Source: Rubrobacter sp. (lineage in GTDB: Bacteria; Actinomycetota; Rubrobacteria; Rubrobacterales; Rubrobacteraceae). From it: a DNA stretch of 7,001 nucleotides. This document shows positions 1 through 5,443 of the stretch, piece by piece. A model generated the notes under the pieces. It ran no database searches. It was not told where the DNA came from and saw only the letters and a program-made list of their open reading frames with translations. Made by a program: the position numbers and the translations under genes. The stretch lies in the NCBI GenBank assembly GCA_019247245.1, contig JAFAPF010000386.1, positions 1 through 7,001 on the forward strand. The letters run 5' to 3'. How positions within the stretch are numbered: position 1 is the first letter of the stretch; every line of letters starts with the position of its first letter.

Positions 1-1
1 A

Positions 2-184
2 CAGTCCGCAAAAGATTCTCATGATGTTCATGACCAAAAAGGGTTTCGAAGTGTTTCGCAGGCCCCAAGTGTTTCGGATTCGGGTAACGCAGAGGACGAT
101 GTGACGTCCATACCCAGTAACGGTGATGGCAATGAAGCCCATATAACGAGTGAGGCCGAAGTGCGGGTGCTGTTCTGGCAGTAG
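2..184 (+). CDS. Possible C-terminal end of a protein that begins upstream of the window
   Basis: A frame open from the window edge runs 60 codons to a TAG at 182-184. The translated tail is hydrophilic, rich in Ser, Asp, Glu and Asn, and ends in LFWQ. Such acidic, low-complexity tails are common at the C-terminus of phage or plasmid replication proteins in actinomycetes, but I recognise no domain. Frame 3 over the same bases is open only to about 113, and the minus-strand frame at 28-222 looks hydrophobic but has no recognisable family. Codon use is weakly biased, so this is only an open-frame argument. Upstream sequence would settle it. Confidence 0.35.
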   Translation, partial: QSAKDSHDVHDQKGFRSVSQAPSVSDSGNAEDDVTSIPSNGDGNEAHITSEAEVRVLFWQ

Positions 185-297
185 CTAACAAAGAGCAGAC
201 AAATCCCCACAAAATAGAGCATGAAGATACAAAATGCTTTGTAATGCCGTGGTACGTTGGGTGAGTAGCGCGAGCGGTAAACTCACGGGGTGATTAG
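185..297. other. Non-coding spacer before the tandem paralogs
   Basis: No convincing gene is seen here. The stretch contains a short inverted repeat (GTGAGT at 261-266 with ACTCAC about 14 nt later) and ends at an in-frame TAG just before the ATG at 298. It may carry the promoter for the downstream pair, but I cannot pick out a confident -35/-10. Confidence 0.3.
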
Positions 298-360
298 ATG
301 GCCCCCACTCTGAGCGAAAAACCGACCATCGAAAACAACACATCTCAACTACGACTTTAG
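298..360 (+). pseudogene. Remnant of the C-terminus of a third tandem paralog (20 codons)
   Basis: A 20-codon ORF starts at ATG 298 and stops at TAG 358-360. Its last residues, NNTSQLRL, match NNTSKPGL at the end of the 372-1022 protein. The DNA also matches: 334-374 and 996-1036 align without gaps at 32 of 41 positions. Both stop codons lie exactly 11 nt before the next TTG start. The simplest reading is that the tandem array once had another copy upstream, of which only this tail and the following ribosome binding region remain. It could instead be a short leader peptide, but the match to a neighbour's tail makes a remnant more likely. Confidence 0.45.
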
Positions 361-374
361 GGTTGGCGCTATTG
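334..374 (+). repeat. Duplicated leader, copy 1 (ribosome binding region of the first paralog)
   Basis: This segment aligns without gaps to 996-1036 (offset 662 bp, 32 of 41 identical). It contains the Shine-Dalgarno-like AGGG at 359-362, 9 nt before TTG 372. The duplication unit therefore includes the tail of the preceding gene, the leader and the body of the paralog. Confidence 0.7.
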
Positions 375-1022
375 CGACAGGTAGGACAAAAATACGGTTA
401 CCTCATGAAGAGCGGCGAGACATGCCCGCGAAGCGCCGGTTGGGGCACCGACCATGCTGGAAGCGGCAGATGCAAGAATCACCCCGGCGGCCGTCAAGGT
501 GCTCGTAAGGGCAACAAAAACGCCCTCAAGCACGGCTTGCACGAGTACATCGGCTTTGACACGCTCGATGAGGACGAAGCCGAGCTGTTGCAAGGCGACA
601 GGCGCGAGGTGCTAAGTGGCGTCTATAGCGCGCTCGATCTCCTAGACATCCGTGAGCGCAGGATACTGGTACGTGTCAAGGCTCTTAGGCGTGACGCTGA
701 GCGCTTCGTGGTAACCAGAAAGACCAAGACCAAGGGCTATCGGGACAACTCGACCGTAGACCTCGAAATCCAAACCGCGCAGGCCGCCTCGGAGCGAATA
801 CTTGCGCTCGATAACGTGCTTAGCACGATCAGTAGGCAAAAGGTGTACCTTTTGCGTCTGCTTGCCGAGATGAAGGATGCCCCCACGGAGGACAAGCGCG
901 CTATGGCGCTGATCGAGGCGCTAGATCGGTCCGTAGAAAACGTTTTGAGAGATAAACGGAGGACCCGCTCCTTTCATGAAGATTTGACGACGGCAAACAA
1001 TACATCTAAACCGGGACTTTAA
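372..1022 (+). CDS. HPGG / GNKNAL..HG zinc-knuckle protein, phage packaging-associated type (paralog 1, first Cys lost)
   Basis: The product is about 216 residues. The N-terminal 55 residues carry GWGTDHAGSGRC (23-34), HPGG (37-40) and GNKNALKHG (47-55). This signature is typical of short proteins next to phage terminase genes, often annotated as terminase small subunit-like or HGG-motif proteins. The rest is charged and probably helical, with runs such as LDIRERRILVRVKALRRD. The exact role is not known from sequence. I start it at TTG 372, not TTG 363, because TTG 372 aligns exactly with TTG 1034 of the paralog and sits 9 nt after AGGG. In the paralog the knuckle is C8, C18, C34, H37; here residue 8 is Tyr, so one putative zinc ligand is missing. 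It ends 11 nt before the next start, so co-transcription is likely. Confidence 0.75.
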   Translation: MRQVGQKYGYLMKSGETCPRSAGWGTDHAGSGRCKNHPGGRQGARKGNKNALKHGLHEYIGFDTLDEDEAELLQGDRREVLSGVYSALDLLDIRERRILVRVKALRRDAERFVVTRKTKTKGYRDNSTVDLEIQTAQAASERILALDNVLSTISRQKVYLLRLLAEMKDAPTEDKRAMALIEALDRSVENVLRDKRRTRSFHEDLTTANNTSKPGL

Positions 1023-1036
1023 GGTGGGTGCTTTTG
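996..1036 (+). repeat. Duplicated leader, copy 2 (ribosome binding region of the second paralog)
   Basis: Second copy of the 334-374 segment. It spans the last codons of the first paralog and the gap to the second. AAGGTGGG at 1021-1028 is a better Shine-Dalgarno than in copy 1 and lies 5-6 nt before TTG 1034, which supports that start over GTG 1028. Confidence 0.7.
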
Positions 1037-1639
1037 GGCTTAGATAAGCCAAGATGTGGATATGTGACGCGCAGCGGCGAGCCGTGCCGTCGTCCCCGGG
1101 GTTGGGGGACGGACCACTCTGGAGTCGGCTCGTGCAAATATCACCCGGGCGGTAAGGTTGGGGCTCCTAAGGGCAATAAGAACGCACTCGTCCACGGCTA
1201 CTACGAATATATAGGCCCCGAGATGCTGACAGACGAAGAGCGCGAACTCGCAGGGCTGATAATCGCAAAGCTCATGAAATTTGATCCCCTAGAGGCCACA
1301 CAAGCTAGCTACGTCATGCTCTGCCTCAGGGAACGTAGGCTCCTGCGGGATCTGGCGCGGCTTCGCGAGCTAGGCGACGATGCCTTAGTCCTTGTTGACA
1401 GGCGCACGAAGAAGGGTTACGACCACAAGGAGCCGGTAGAGCTTACGATCGAGCGATGGCGGGTGCTGTCGGATGACGTGCTACGCCTCGAGGATCGCCT
1501 TAACTCAATCGCACACGTCATGGAAACGGTAACAGAGCAGCTTGCCCGGTACGAGCATCGGGGCCGCGATCGCCACACCTTCGATGAACTATTCGCTGCG
1601 ATCAAGCGCTCCGCGCCAATGAAGGAAAAAGATGGCTAA
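1034..1639 (+). CDS. HPGG / GNKNAL..HG zinc-knuckle protein, phage packaging-associated type (paralog 2, complete knuckle)
   Basis: The product is about 201 residues and is clearly a paralog of the preceding protein. CGYVTRSGEPC, GWGTDHSGVGSC, HPGG and GNKNALVHG fall at the same positions. It keeps C8, C18, C34 and H37, a plausible C-x9-C-x15-C-x2-H zinc knuckle. A mid-region motif DRRTKKGYDHKEPVEL matches TRKTKTKGYRDNSTVDL in paralog 1. The C-terminal half is helical and charged, consistent with a small multimerising DNA-associated protein. Proteins with this signature commonly neighbour phage terminase genes; no large terminase is visible here, so the assignment rests on motif resemblance only. 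The next small ORF overlaps its stop by 8 nt, a sign of translational coupling. Confidence 0.75.
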   Translation: MGLDKPRCGYVTRSGEPCRRPRGWGTDHSGVGSCKYHPGGKVGAPKGNKNALVHGYYEYIGPEMLTDEERELAGLIIAKLMKFDPLEATQASYVMLCLRERRLLRDLARLRELGDDALVLVDRRTKKGYDHKEPVELTIERWRVLSDDVLRLEDRLNSIAHVMETVTEQLARYEHRGRDRHTFDELFAAIKRSAPMKEKDG

Positions 1640-1763
1640 TGTTAAGCATTTCGGGTCCGAACCTCCCGTACGGCCGGTCTCAGGCGACACCCGTCGACAC
1701 AAGGGGGATCGATTGTTAAGTTTTATGAACAGCATCAAGACACAGAAAGGTGCGCCTAAATAG
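1632..1763 (+). CDS. Small basic ORF of 43 codons, probably truncated by an amber codon
   Basis: ATG 1632 overlaps the end of paralog 2 by 8 nt and is preceded by AAGGA at good spacing, so translational coupling is likely. The peptide begins MANVKHFGSEPPVRPVSGD and is basic. It stops at TAG 1761-1763, but the same frame continues openly for another 47 codons to TGA 1905-1907. The continuation starts KIEQELSKFDKRAAEQRV, a charged helical sequence that looks like genuine protein. I therefore suspect a longer gene interrupted by a nonsense mutation (one base from CAG, for example). I do not recognise the family. If the stop is real and old, the 43-residue product may be non-functional. Confidence 0.45.
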   Translation: MANVKHFGSEPPVRPVSGDTRRHKGDRLLSFMNSIKTQKGAPK

Positions 1764-1865
1764 AAGATCGAGCAAGAGTTATCCAAGTTCGACAAACGAG
1801 CGGCAGAGCAGCGCGTAAACCGCGAAGATCGAGTAGCTAGGGAGTCGCACCCGCGAGTTCGCTGG

Positions 1866-1898
1866 CCAGGGCCTTTTTTGACTCAGTTTCGGCCCTGG
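1866..1898. other. Stem-loop with 8-bp perfect arms and T6 in the loop
   Basis: CCAGGGCC (1866-1873) pairs perfectly with GGCCCTGG (1891-1898) around a 17-nt loop that starts with six T. The T-run lies inside the loop, not after the stem, so it is not a standard intrinsic terminator on either strand. It lies just before the origin-like stretch, where structured DNA is common. Confidence 0.5.
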
Positions 1899-2017
1899 GC
1901 GTCGTGAGGACAGCCGGGGACTTTTTTCTGTCTCCTGCGCTTTGCGAGTGCAACCCTCCGCTTGGCCAAGCGCGCCTCCACTGCCATCCCTCCCTACACA
2001 AAAGAGCCTCAAAACGG

Positions 2018-2026
2018 TTATCCACA
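2018..2026 (+). promoter_or_regulatory. Perfect DnaA box (box 1)
   Basis: TTATCCACA matches the high-affinity DnaA consensus exactly. It is in the same orientation as box 2, with start positions 21 bp apart (two helical turns), which would place two DnaA molecules on the same face of the DNA. Confidence 0.65.
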
Positions 2027-2038
2027 ACATGTAGTGGG

Positions 2039-2047
2039 TTATCCACA
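2039..2047 (+). promoter_or_regulatory. Perfect DnaA box (box 2)
   Basis: Second exact TTATCCACA. The two boxes share the extended context GGTTATCCACA and flank a small ACATGT palindrome. Two perfect same-strand copies this close are very unlikely by chance. Confidence 0.65.
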
Positions 2048-2090
2048 GCCTACCACGGGGTGTAGCGAAAATGACGGCGATTGCGTAACG

Positions 2091-2120
2091 ATCTCCAAGC
2101 GCTTGCGCAAGCGCTGAGAT
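2091..2120. promoter_or_regulatory. 18-bp perfect palindrome with extended arms, probable operator or origin element
   Basis: AGCGCTTGCGCAAGCGCT at 2098-2115 is a perfect palindrome. It is flanked by ATCTC (2091-2095) and GAGAT (2116-2120), which extend the dyad with a 2-nt bulge on the left. It sits about 25 bp upstream of the HTH start at 2144, a natural position for an operator bound by that protein or for an origin structure. Confidence 0.55.
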
Positions 2121-2143
2121 GGCGACAAGGCTAGGGTGCCCCT

Positions 2144-2522
2144 ATGGCTAAAGAGGGTAACTACTACACCACCAGCGAGGCGGCTCGTATCCTCAGACGT
2201 TCGCCACATCGTATCCATGCTCTCGTTTCTGAGGAGAAGCTCCCCGGTGAGCGGGAGGACGGTGAGTGGAGGATACCGTCTTGGCGGTACACGAGCGGCT
2301 GGAGCGCACCCGGGCAGCGGCAGGGGCGATGATGTACCTCTTTTGGAAAGCTCCCAAGACATCCGTGAACTCCTGGGTGAGGTGAAGGACCTTCGCTATT
2401 AGCTGGGCAAGATGGAGGGGCGCCTAGAGATCGAAGCTGTGGCTCAAAGCACTCTCCGGGAAAGCCTTGACCGAGAACGCCAGAGAGCAGACGCAGCAGA
2501 GCTGGAAACCAAAGATTACTAG
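2144..2522 (+). pseudogene. Broken excisionase/MerR-type HTH protein with coiled-coil tail
   Basis: ATG 2144 follows a weak AGGG. The first about 45 residues form a helix-turn-helix of the excisionase type: YYTTSEAARILRRSPHRI, then SEEKLPGEREDGEWRIP as the wing. The frame then moves by one base near 2282 (AVHERLERTRAAA continues in the next frame) and again in the G-run near 2323 (GDDVPLLESSQDIRELL in the third frame). It next meets TAG 2400-2402 after DLRY, continues LGKMEGRLEIEAVAQ and a charged heptad-like stretch, and ends at TAG 2520-2522. The pieces together give about 126 codons of HTH plus coiled coil, a family layout I associate with actinomycete mobile regions. As it stands only a 62-residue truncated HTH peptide ending at 2332 could be made. 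That peptide might still bind DNA. Confidence 0.7.
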
Positions 2523-2862
2523 GCGCAGGCTAGGTGCAGGATTTGATCAGTGCCGAAAAGGGCCTTTTTCACCACGAGGGCCGCTGGGATCTTCAACAAA
2601 CGCTTTTACGGGCTTCTGAGTGTTTCAAAACTCATACCAAACAAAGTACTAAAACTTCGCTAACTCAATGAGTTTTGGTACTTTCCATGAGTCTCCTTCT
2701 CGGTAGTTGCCGGGAATTAAGGGCTTCTCGGAAACCTAGCTGCCGCTTTTCTTGTCTCTGAACCATTTGCTATCTAAAGGTAACTAGCTAATTGGTCCGC
2801 GCGGAACCTAAATGGTGCAACCGCCAGCCTGCGGATCATCTCCGACCGAACGGAGGACTACC
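2523..2862. other. Gene-free spacer with structured DNA
   Basis: No gene is supported here. The interval holds the stem-loop at 2626-2684 and, at 2725-2734, an inverted copy of the TTTCCGAGAA module that recurs through the right half of the window. It also holds the ribosome binding site (GGAGG) of the sulfotransferase stub. Confidence 0.4.
2626..2684. other. Stem-loop with two mutually exclusive pairings
   Basis: AAAGTACTAAAACT (2643-2656) pairs with AGTTTTGGTACTTT (2671-2684) with one G.T, around a 14-nt loop. Alternatively CAAAACTCAT (2626-2635) pairs perfectly with ATGAGTTTTG (2668-2677). Both use AGTTTTG, so only one can form at a time. There is no T-run after either stem, so it is not a plain terminator. 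It could be an attenuator-like switch, a recombination or transposon end, or a terminator that has decayed. Confidence 0.5.
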
Positions 2863-2994
2863 GTGCTTGAGATCATCGGCGCCGGATACAGGCGCACCGG
2901 CACAGTGTCACTGAAGGCTGCACTAGAGCGGCTAGGCTCTGGTCCCTGCTATCATGCTGCAAGGTGCTGCTGCCAAGTGGGTACTATAGCTTAA
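2863..2994 (+). pseudogene. N-terminal stub of a P-loop sulfotransferase family protein
   Basis: GTG 2863 is preceded by GGAGG. The first about 31 residues read LEIIGAGYRRTGTVSLKAAL then ERLGSGPCYH. This closely resembles the start of bacterial sulfotransferase-family proteins (IGAGFGRTGTLSLKAAL...LGFGPCYHM), whose GxxRTGT segment is the PAPS-binding P-loop. Similarity stops after CYH at 2955, and the frame ends at TAA 2992-2994. The normal protein has more than 200 residues, so most of the domain, including the acceptor site, is gone. Within the P-loop the usual FGR is YRR, another sign of decay. What follows (to 3168) shows no remaining sulfotransferase sequence. Confidence 0.7.
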
Positions 2995-3054
2995 CGTGTG
3001 AGAAGACCTCTTAGCGGCAACGTTACATGCAACACCATGAATAAAGATACAAGG

Positions 3055-3063
3055 TGTGGATAA
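3055..3063 (-). promoter_or_regulatory. Perfect DnaA box (box 3, minus strand)
   Basis: TGTGGATAA is the reverse complement of TTATCCACA. It lies inside a short inverted repeat (AAGGT ... ACCTT). It is about 1 kb from boxes 1 and 2, in a gene-free stretch. As an isolated box it may be chance, a DnaA-titration site or a remnant of the same origin region. Confidence 0.45.
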
Positions 3064-3168
3064 CCTTGAACAAGCTCCTCTGATGTCCACATAGTAGCCG
3101 CAACGCTGGGGCCTTATATTCACTCGAAGCGCATGCTTATTCGGTCGCTGGCAACTAAAGGTCTAGGC

Positions 3169-3221
3169 AATTTCTGAGAATGTTCGTTACCGGCAGCTAC
3201 AGCCTTTTAGGCGTTACAAGC
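3169..3221 (+). repeat. Dispersed 52-bp repeat, copy R1
   Basis: Copy R1 has the shared layout: TTTCTGAGAA, a 5-nt gap, GTTACCGGCAGC, 15 nt, GTTACAAGC. It carries GCCTTTTAGGC, a 4-bp hairpin, in the 15-nt part. It lies between the sulfotransferase stub and the 3' end of the peptidase gene, and a degenerate version of the 24-bp module lies just upstream (from 3136). Confidence 0.85.
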
Positions 3222-3326
3222 TACTAGAGAGAGCCAGAGTGAACTAGCACCCTACCTACTGTAGAGTGGTAGCATCAGTTGCAAAGATTGGGAACGCTAA
3301 CACTGCTCAGCAGCATACCGCGAGTG

Positions 3327-4307
3327 CTAGGAGGTCATTTCAAGGTTCCTAACAGCGGGAATACCTCCTGCCCCGCTGGCCAAAAGGACCGTCCGCCGTA
3401 CAGCCTCCGCCACGGCGTCAGCAGCCCAAGTCCCTACCAGCGAGGGCTCCACTTCTACGTCGCCACATGCCAGCGCAAAGACTGAATCCCCGTCAAAGAG
3501 AGTGTGGACTGGGTAGATAGAACGGGCCAGCCCATCCTGGGCCATCATCGCCACTCGTTTAACTTGAGCCTTGCTCAGCTTGGCGTTCGTTCCTACTATT
3601 GCCAACGACGTGTTCTCGATTGGTCGAGCCTCTGGGGGAACAGATCGCAGAACCTCTCGGGCATCGAGCCATCCGCCCCCCGCCCTTCTAGCACCGGCCA
3701 GCACGGTCCCATCTTCTCGCACTATCTGCCCGAAAGCGTTTACCGCCGCTATGGCTCCCACTACCAGGTCTTCGACCCTCATAGAAGCGGTACCAATACC
3801 CGACTTGGTGGCAAGCTCCAACCCAGCATACTTCCCTACCGTCAACCCCATCCCTGCTCCCACAGAACCCTCTGCAAAATCTATACCCGCCGCCCTTGCT
3901 GCTTGCAAGCCCATGGCGGGAGTCGGATAGGCATAGGGCTGTCCAACCGGAAGGTCAAACATCGCTGCCGCAGGGACTATGGGCACCCGTGCCACGTGAG
4001 TGTCTATGCCTACACCCTTGTTCTTGAGGTACTCCATCACTCCTTGAGCAGCAGCCAACCCAAACGCGCTGCCACCGCACAGCACCACGCTATGAACCCT
4101 TTCGACCAGACATTCGGGGCGCAAAGCGTCTGTCTCACGTGTTGCTGGGCCTCCGCCTCGGATGTCTGCAGCAGCTGTGAAACCTTCCTCCCCACAAAGT
4201 ACCACCGTACAGCCGGTGATCCCTTCGAGGTCTTGAGCATGACCCACTTGAAGTCCAGGTACGTCTGTTAGCTGTCCTGCTTTTGTGTATGCAGCTTCAG
4301 ATCCCAC
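3327..4307 (-). CDS. P1/DmpA-family (S58) self-processing aminopeptidase
   Basis: The 326-residue product is a clear member of peptidase family S58 (DmpA, BapA and relatives), N-terminal nucleophile hydrolases that cleave themselves into alpha and beta subunits and release N-terminal residues from peptides or beta-peptides. It opens with LTDVPGLQVGHA (13-24), then TGCTVVLC (31-38) and RGGGPATRETDAL (50-62). LCGGSAFGLAAAQGVMEYL follows (76-94), then VGAGMGLTVGKY and AAVNAFGQI (187-195, with the conserved Asn190). The likely autocleavage site is ENT|SLAIVGTNA, which makes Ser234 the nucleophile at the start of the beta subunit. Length is normal and no signal peptide is seen, so it is probably cytoplasmic. 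The start is GTG at 4305-4307, with GGGGAG a few bases upstream on the minus strand. It is the only gene of the right half on the minus strand, facing away from sodC. The substrate is unknown. Confidence 0.95.
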   Translation of the reverse strand: MGSEAAYTKAGQLTDVPGLQVGHAQDLEGITGCTVVLCGEEGFTAAADIRGGGPATRETDALRPECLVERVHSVVLCGGSAFGLAAAQGVMEYLKNKGVGIDTHVARVPIVPAAAMFDLPVGQPYAYPTPAMGLQAARAAGIDFAEGSVGAGMGLTVGKYAGLELATKSGIGTASMRVEDLVVGAIAAVNAFGQIVREDGTVLAGARRAGGGWLDAREVLRSVPPEARPIENTSLAIVGTNAKLSKAQVKRVAMMAQDGLARSIYPVHTLFDGDSVFALACGDVEVEPSLVGTWAADAVAEAVRRTVLLASGAGGIPAVRNLEMTS

Positions 4308-4397
4308 GAAGATCTCCCCTTCAAGGCTGCTCCGCTACAGGGTCTCAATCTAACAAGAGATGTGGCTCGGAAGCTAGGCTGTACTAAAGAATCTTCT

Positions 4398-4412
4398 TCA
4401 CCCAATGGGTGA
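4398..4412. promoter_or_regulatory. 15-bp palindrome between two divergent genes, possible operator
   Basis: TCACCCAATGGGTGA has 7-bp perfect arms around one base. It lies in the 319-bp gap between the divergent peptidase and sodC genes, about 90 bp upstream of the peptidase start, so a role as a repressor or activator site is plausible. No known consensus is recognised. Confidence 0.35.
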
Positions 4413-4423
4413 CGGTGGTCCAG

Positions 4424-4475
4424 ATTTCCGAGAATAAGCAGTTATCGGCAGCTGGAGCTCCTGTGGCATTACAAG
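4424..4475 (+). repeat. Dispersed 52-bp repeat, copy R2
   Basis: TTTCCGAGAA, a 6-nt gap, GTTATCGGCAGC, 15 nt, ATTACAAG. It lies between the divergent 5' ends of the peptidase and sodC genes, so any promoter in this gap has the repeat beside or inside it. Confidence 0.85.
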
Positions 4476-4612
4476 TGGGGAAGCAGCTACTCCTTGAGGA
4501 GGTAAATGGGCTACCCACCTGGTATCGTGGGTTTACGCTATTTGGCAAAATTAGCTGATGAGAAGGGCCCTCACAGGGCTTCGAAATGAGCGCTAGCGGC
4601 TATAAGAGCCAC

Positions 4613-4617
4613 GGAGG
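4613..4617 (+). promoter_or_regulatory. Ribosome binding site of sodC
   Basis: GGAGG lies 9 nt before ATG 4627 and fixes this ATG as the start; there is no competing in-frame start with a better site. Confidence 0.7.
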
Positions 4618-4626
4618 CAGTATCCA

Positions 4627-5169
4627 ATGACTGTTGATAGAGTTATTCAGATAGCCCTCGTGATAATAGTAGTTGTGATCTTAGCAATAGTGGCTTTCGC
4701 TGCACTCCAGCCCAAAGGTACAGCAGTGCAGCTTACTGATACTAGCGGCGACTTAATCGGGAGCGCGTTGCTTAGCGAGGGATCATCAGGTGGAACCATG
4801 ATCAACGTCGAGGCCCAATCACTCACACCAGGGGAACATGGCATCCACATCCACGAGACGGGCAGGTGTGACTTACCAGACTTCGAGACTGCAGGCAGCC
4901 ACTTCAATCCCTATGGCACTGAGCATGGGTTGGAGAACCCCAACGGTCCTCATGCCGGGGACATGCCGAATCTGCCGGTGGGAAACAATGGTGATGTGGT
5001 CAACTACCAGACGGAGATCTCGACGCCGCTCTCTGGAGGGGAGGAGTCGTTGATGGGACACACTGGTGGCACTGCAATAGTGATACATGCTGATAGGGAT
5101 GACCAAATGAGCAACCCATCCGGCAATAGTGGAGCTAGAATCGCCTGCGGTGTCATCTCGCCCGGCTGA
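4627..5169 (+). CDS. sodC: Membrane-anchored Cu/Zn superoxide dismutase
   Basis: The 180-residue product disproportionates superoxide to oxygen and hydrogen peroxide outside the cytoplasmic membrane. Residues 7-27 form one uninterrupted hydrophobic segment (IALVIIVVVILAIVAFAAL). With no lipobox and no obvious signal peptidase site, the protein is probably anchored with the enzyme outside. The SOD fold follows with GEHGIHIHETGRCD (69-82), GSHFNPYGTEHG (90-101), GPHAGDMPNL (107-116) and GGTAIVIHADRDD (147-159). All metal ligands are present: copper His74, His76, His92 and His154; zinc His92, His100, His109 and Asp112. The disulfide pair Cys81/Cys174 and the active-site Arg171 are also kept. It should be a fully active enzyme. 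Repeat R3 begins 1 nt after its stop codon, so the gene is packed tightly against the repeat. Peroxidase or metal-transport partners are not seen nearby. Confidence 0.95.
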   Translation: MTVDRVIQIALVIIVVVILAIVAFAALQPKGTAVQLTDTSGDLIGSALLSEGSSGGTMINVEAQSLTPGEHGIHIHETGRCDLPDFETAGSHFNPYGTEHGLENPNGPHAGDMPNLPVGNNGDVVNYQTEISTPLSGGEESLMGHTGGTAIVIHADRDDQMSNPSGNSGARIACGVISPG

Positions 5170-5170
5170 G

Positions 5171-5221
5171 TTTTCGTGAATAACTGTTATCGGCAGCCTA
5201 AGCACCTGCGATGTTACAAGC
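5171..5221 (+). repeat. Dispersed 52-bp repeat, copy R3
   Basis: The most diverged copy at the left end (TTTTCGTGAA), but GTTATCGGCAGC, 15 nt, GTTACAAGC is intact. It starts directly after the sodC stop codon, the position expected of a 3' cassette-associated site. Confidence 0.8.
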
Positions 5222-5417
5222 ACCTTCGTTCCTCATAAGTGTGCCATTTGGCTGGCGCACAGCTTCTCCGAGTCCTCCATCATGCTAGACAAGCTGTGCA
5301 GCTAGTGGGACCGATCCTTTACCCGACGGGGTGGAGTCCCCGCCCCACGCTTCTTGCCCTGCCTTTCCAAAAACCAAATGTTTGCGCGAATTTTTAGCAG
5401 CGACAATAGTGGAGCCC
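5222..5417. other. Gene-free interval between repeats R3 and R4
   Basis: No gene is supported. There is a hairpin at about 5236-5264 (AAG-TGTG-CCA paired with TGG-CACA-CTT, with small bulges), which could help end sodC transcription although no T-run follows. A GC-rich patch lies at about 5322-5346 (GGGGTGG...CCCCGCCCC). The interval between R3 and R4 is about 240 bp, too short for most cassettes' genes. Confidence 0.4.
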
Positions 5418-5441
5418 CTTATTCACCTAATTGCCGCTAAG
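5418..5441 (+). repeat. 24-bp perfect direct repeat, copy A
   Basis: The 24 bases starting CTTATTCACCTAATTGCC are identical to 6843-6866. Here they precede repeat R4 and seem to be its outer left module. A looser version precedes R1 at 3136-3158 (CTTATTC ... CTAAAG). Confidence 0.85.
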
Positions 5442-5443
5442 TC

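Larger units (their letters stand above)
1908..2143. other. Gene-free, origin-like intergenic region
   Basis: No supportable gene lies between the broken small ORF and the HTH pseudogene. The stretch contains two perfect TTATCCACA boxes, a long perfect palindrome and T-rich patches (T6 at 1922-1927). DnaA boxes plus an inverted repeat just upstream of a small HTH gene are typical of a plasmid or phage replication origin or its control region. There is no visible set of iterons and no replication initiator gene in the window, so origin function is an inference. Confidence 0.35.

Noticed and set aside
28..222. Hydrophobic minus-strand 64-codon ORF
   Set aside because: It has no recognisable family and no clear ribosome binding site, and overlaps the more plausible plus-strand tail.
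1055..1063. DnaA-like box TGTGGATAT
   Set aside because: One mismatch and located inside the second paralog's coding sequence at a conserved codon stretch (RCGYV).
1632..2522. Amber codon reassignment in the mobile region
   Set aside because: The HTH gene also needs two frameshifts, and the intact peptidase gene ends with TAG, so ordinary decay explains it better.
3504..4271. Long plus-strand open frame (255 codons) opposite the peptidase gene
   Set aside because: It is the antisense shadow of a clearly identified S58 peptidase; its translation is rich in Arg, Ser, His and Cys and matches no family.
4506..4589. 27-codon ORF after a perfect GAGGAGGT, upstream of sodC
   Set aside because: The Shine-Dalgarno is only about 3 nt from the ATG, too close, and the peptide resembles nothing. 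The region also forms a hairpin (ACCCAC 4513-4518 with GTGGGT 4527-4532). A leader role is possible but unsupported.
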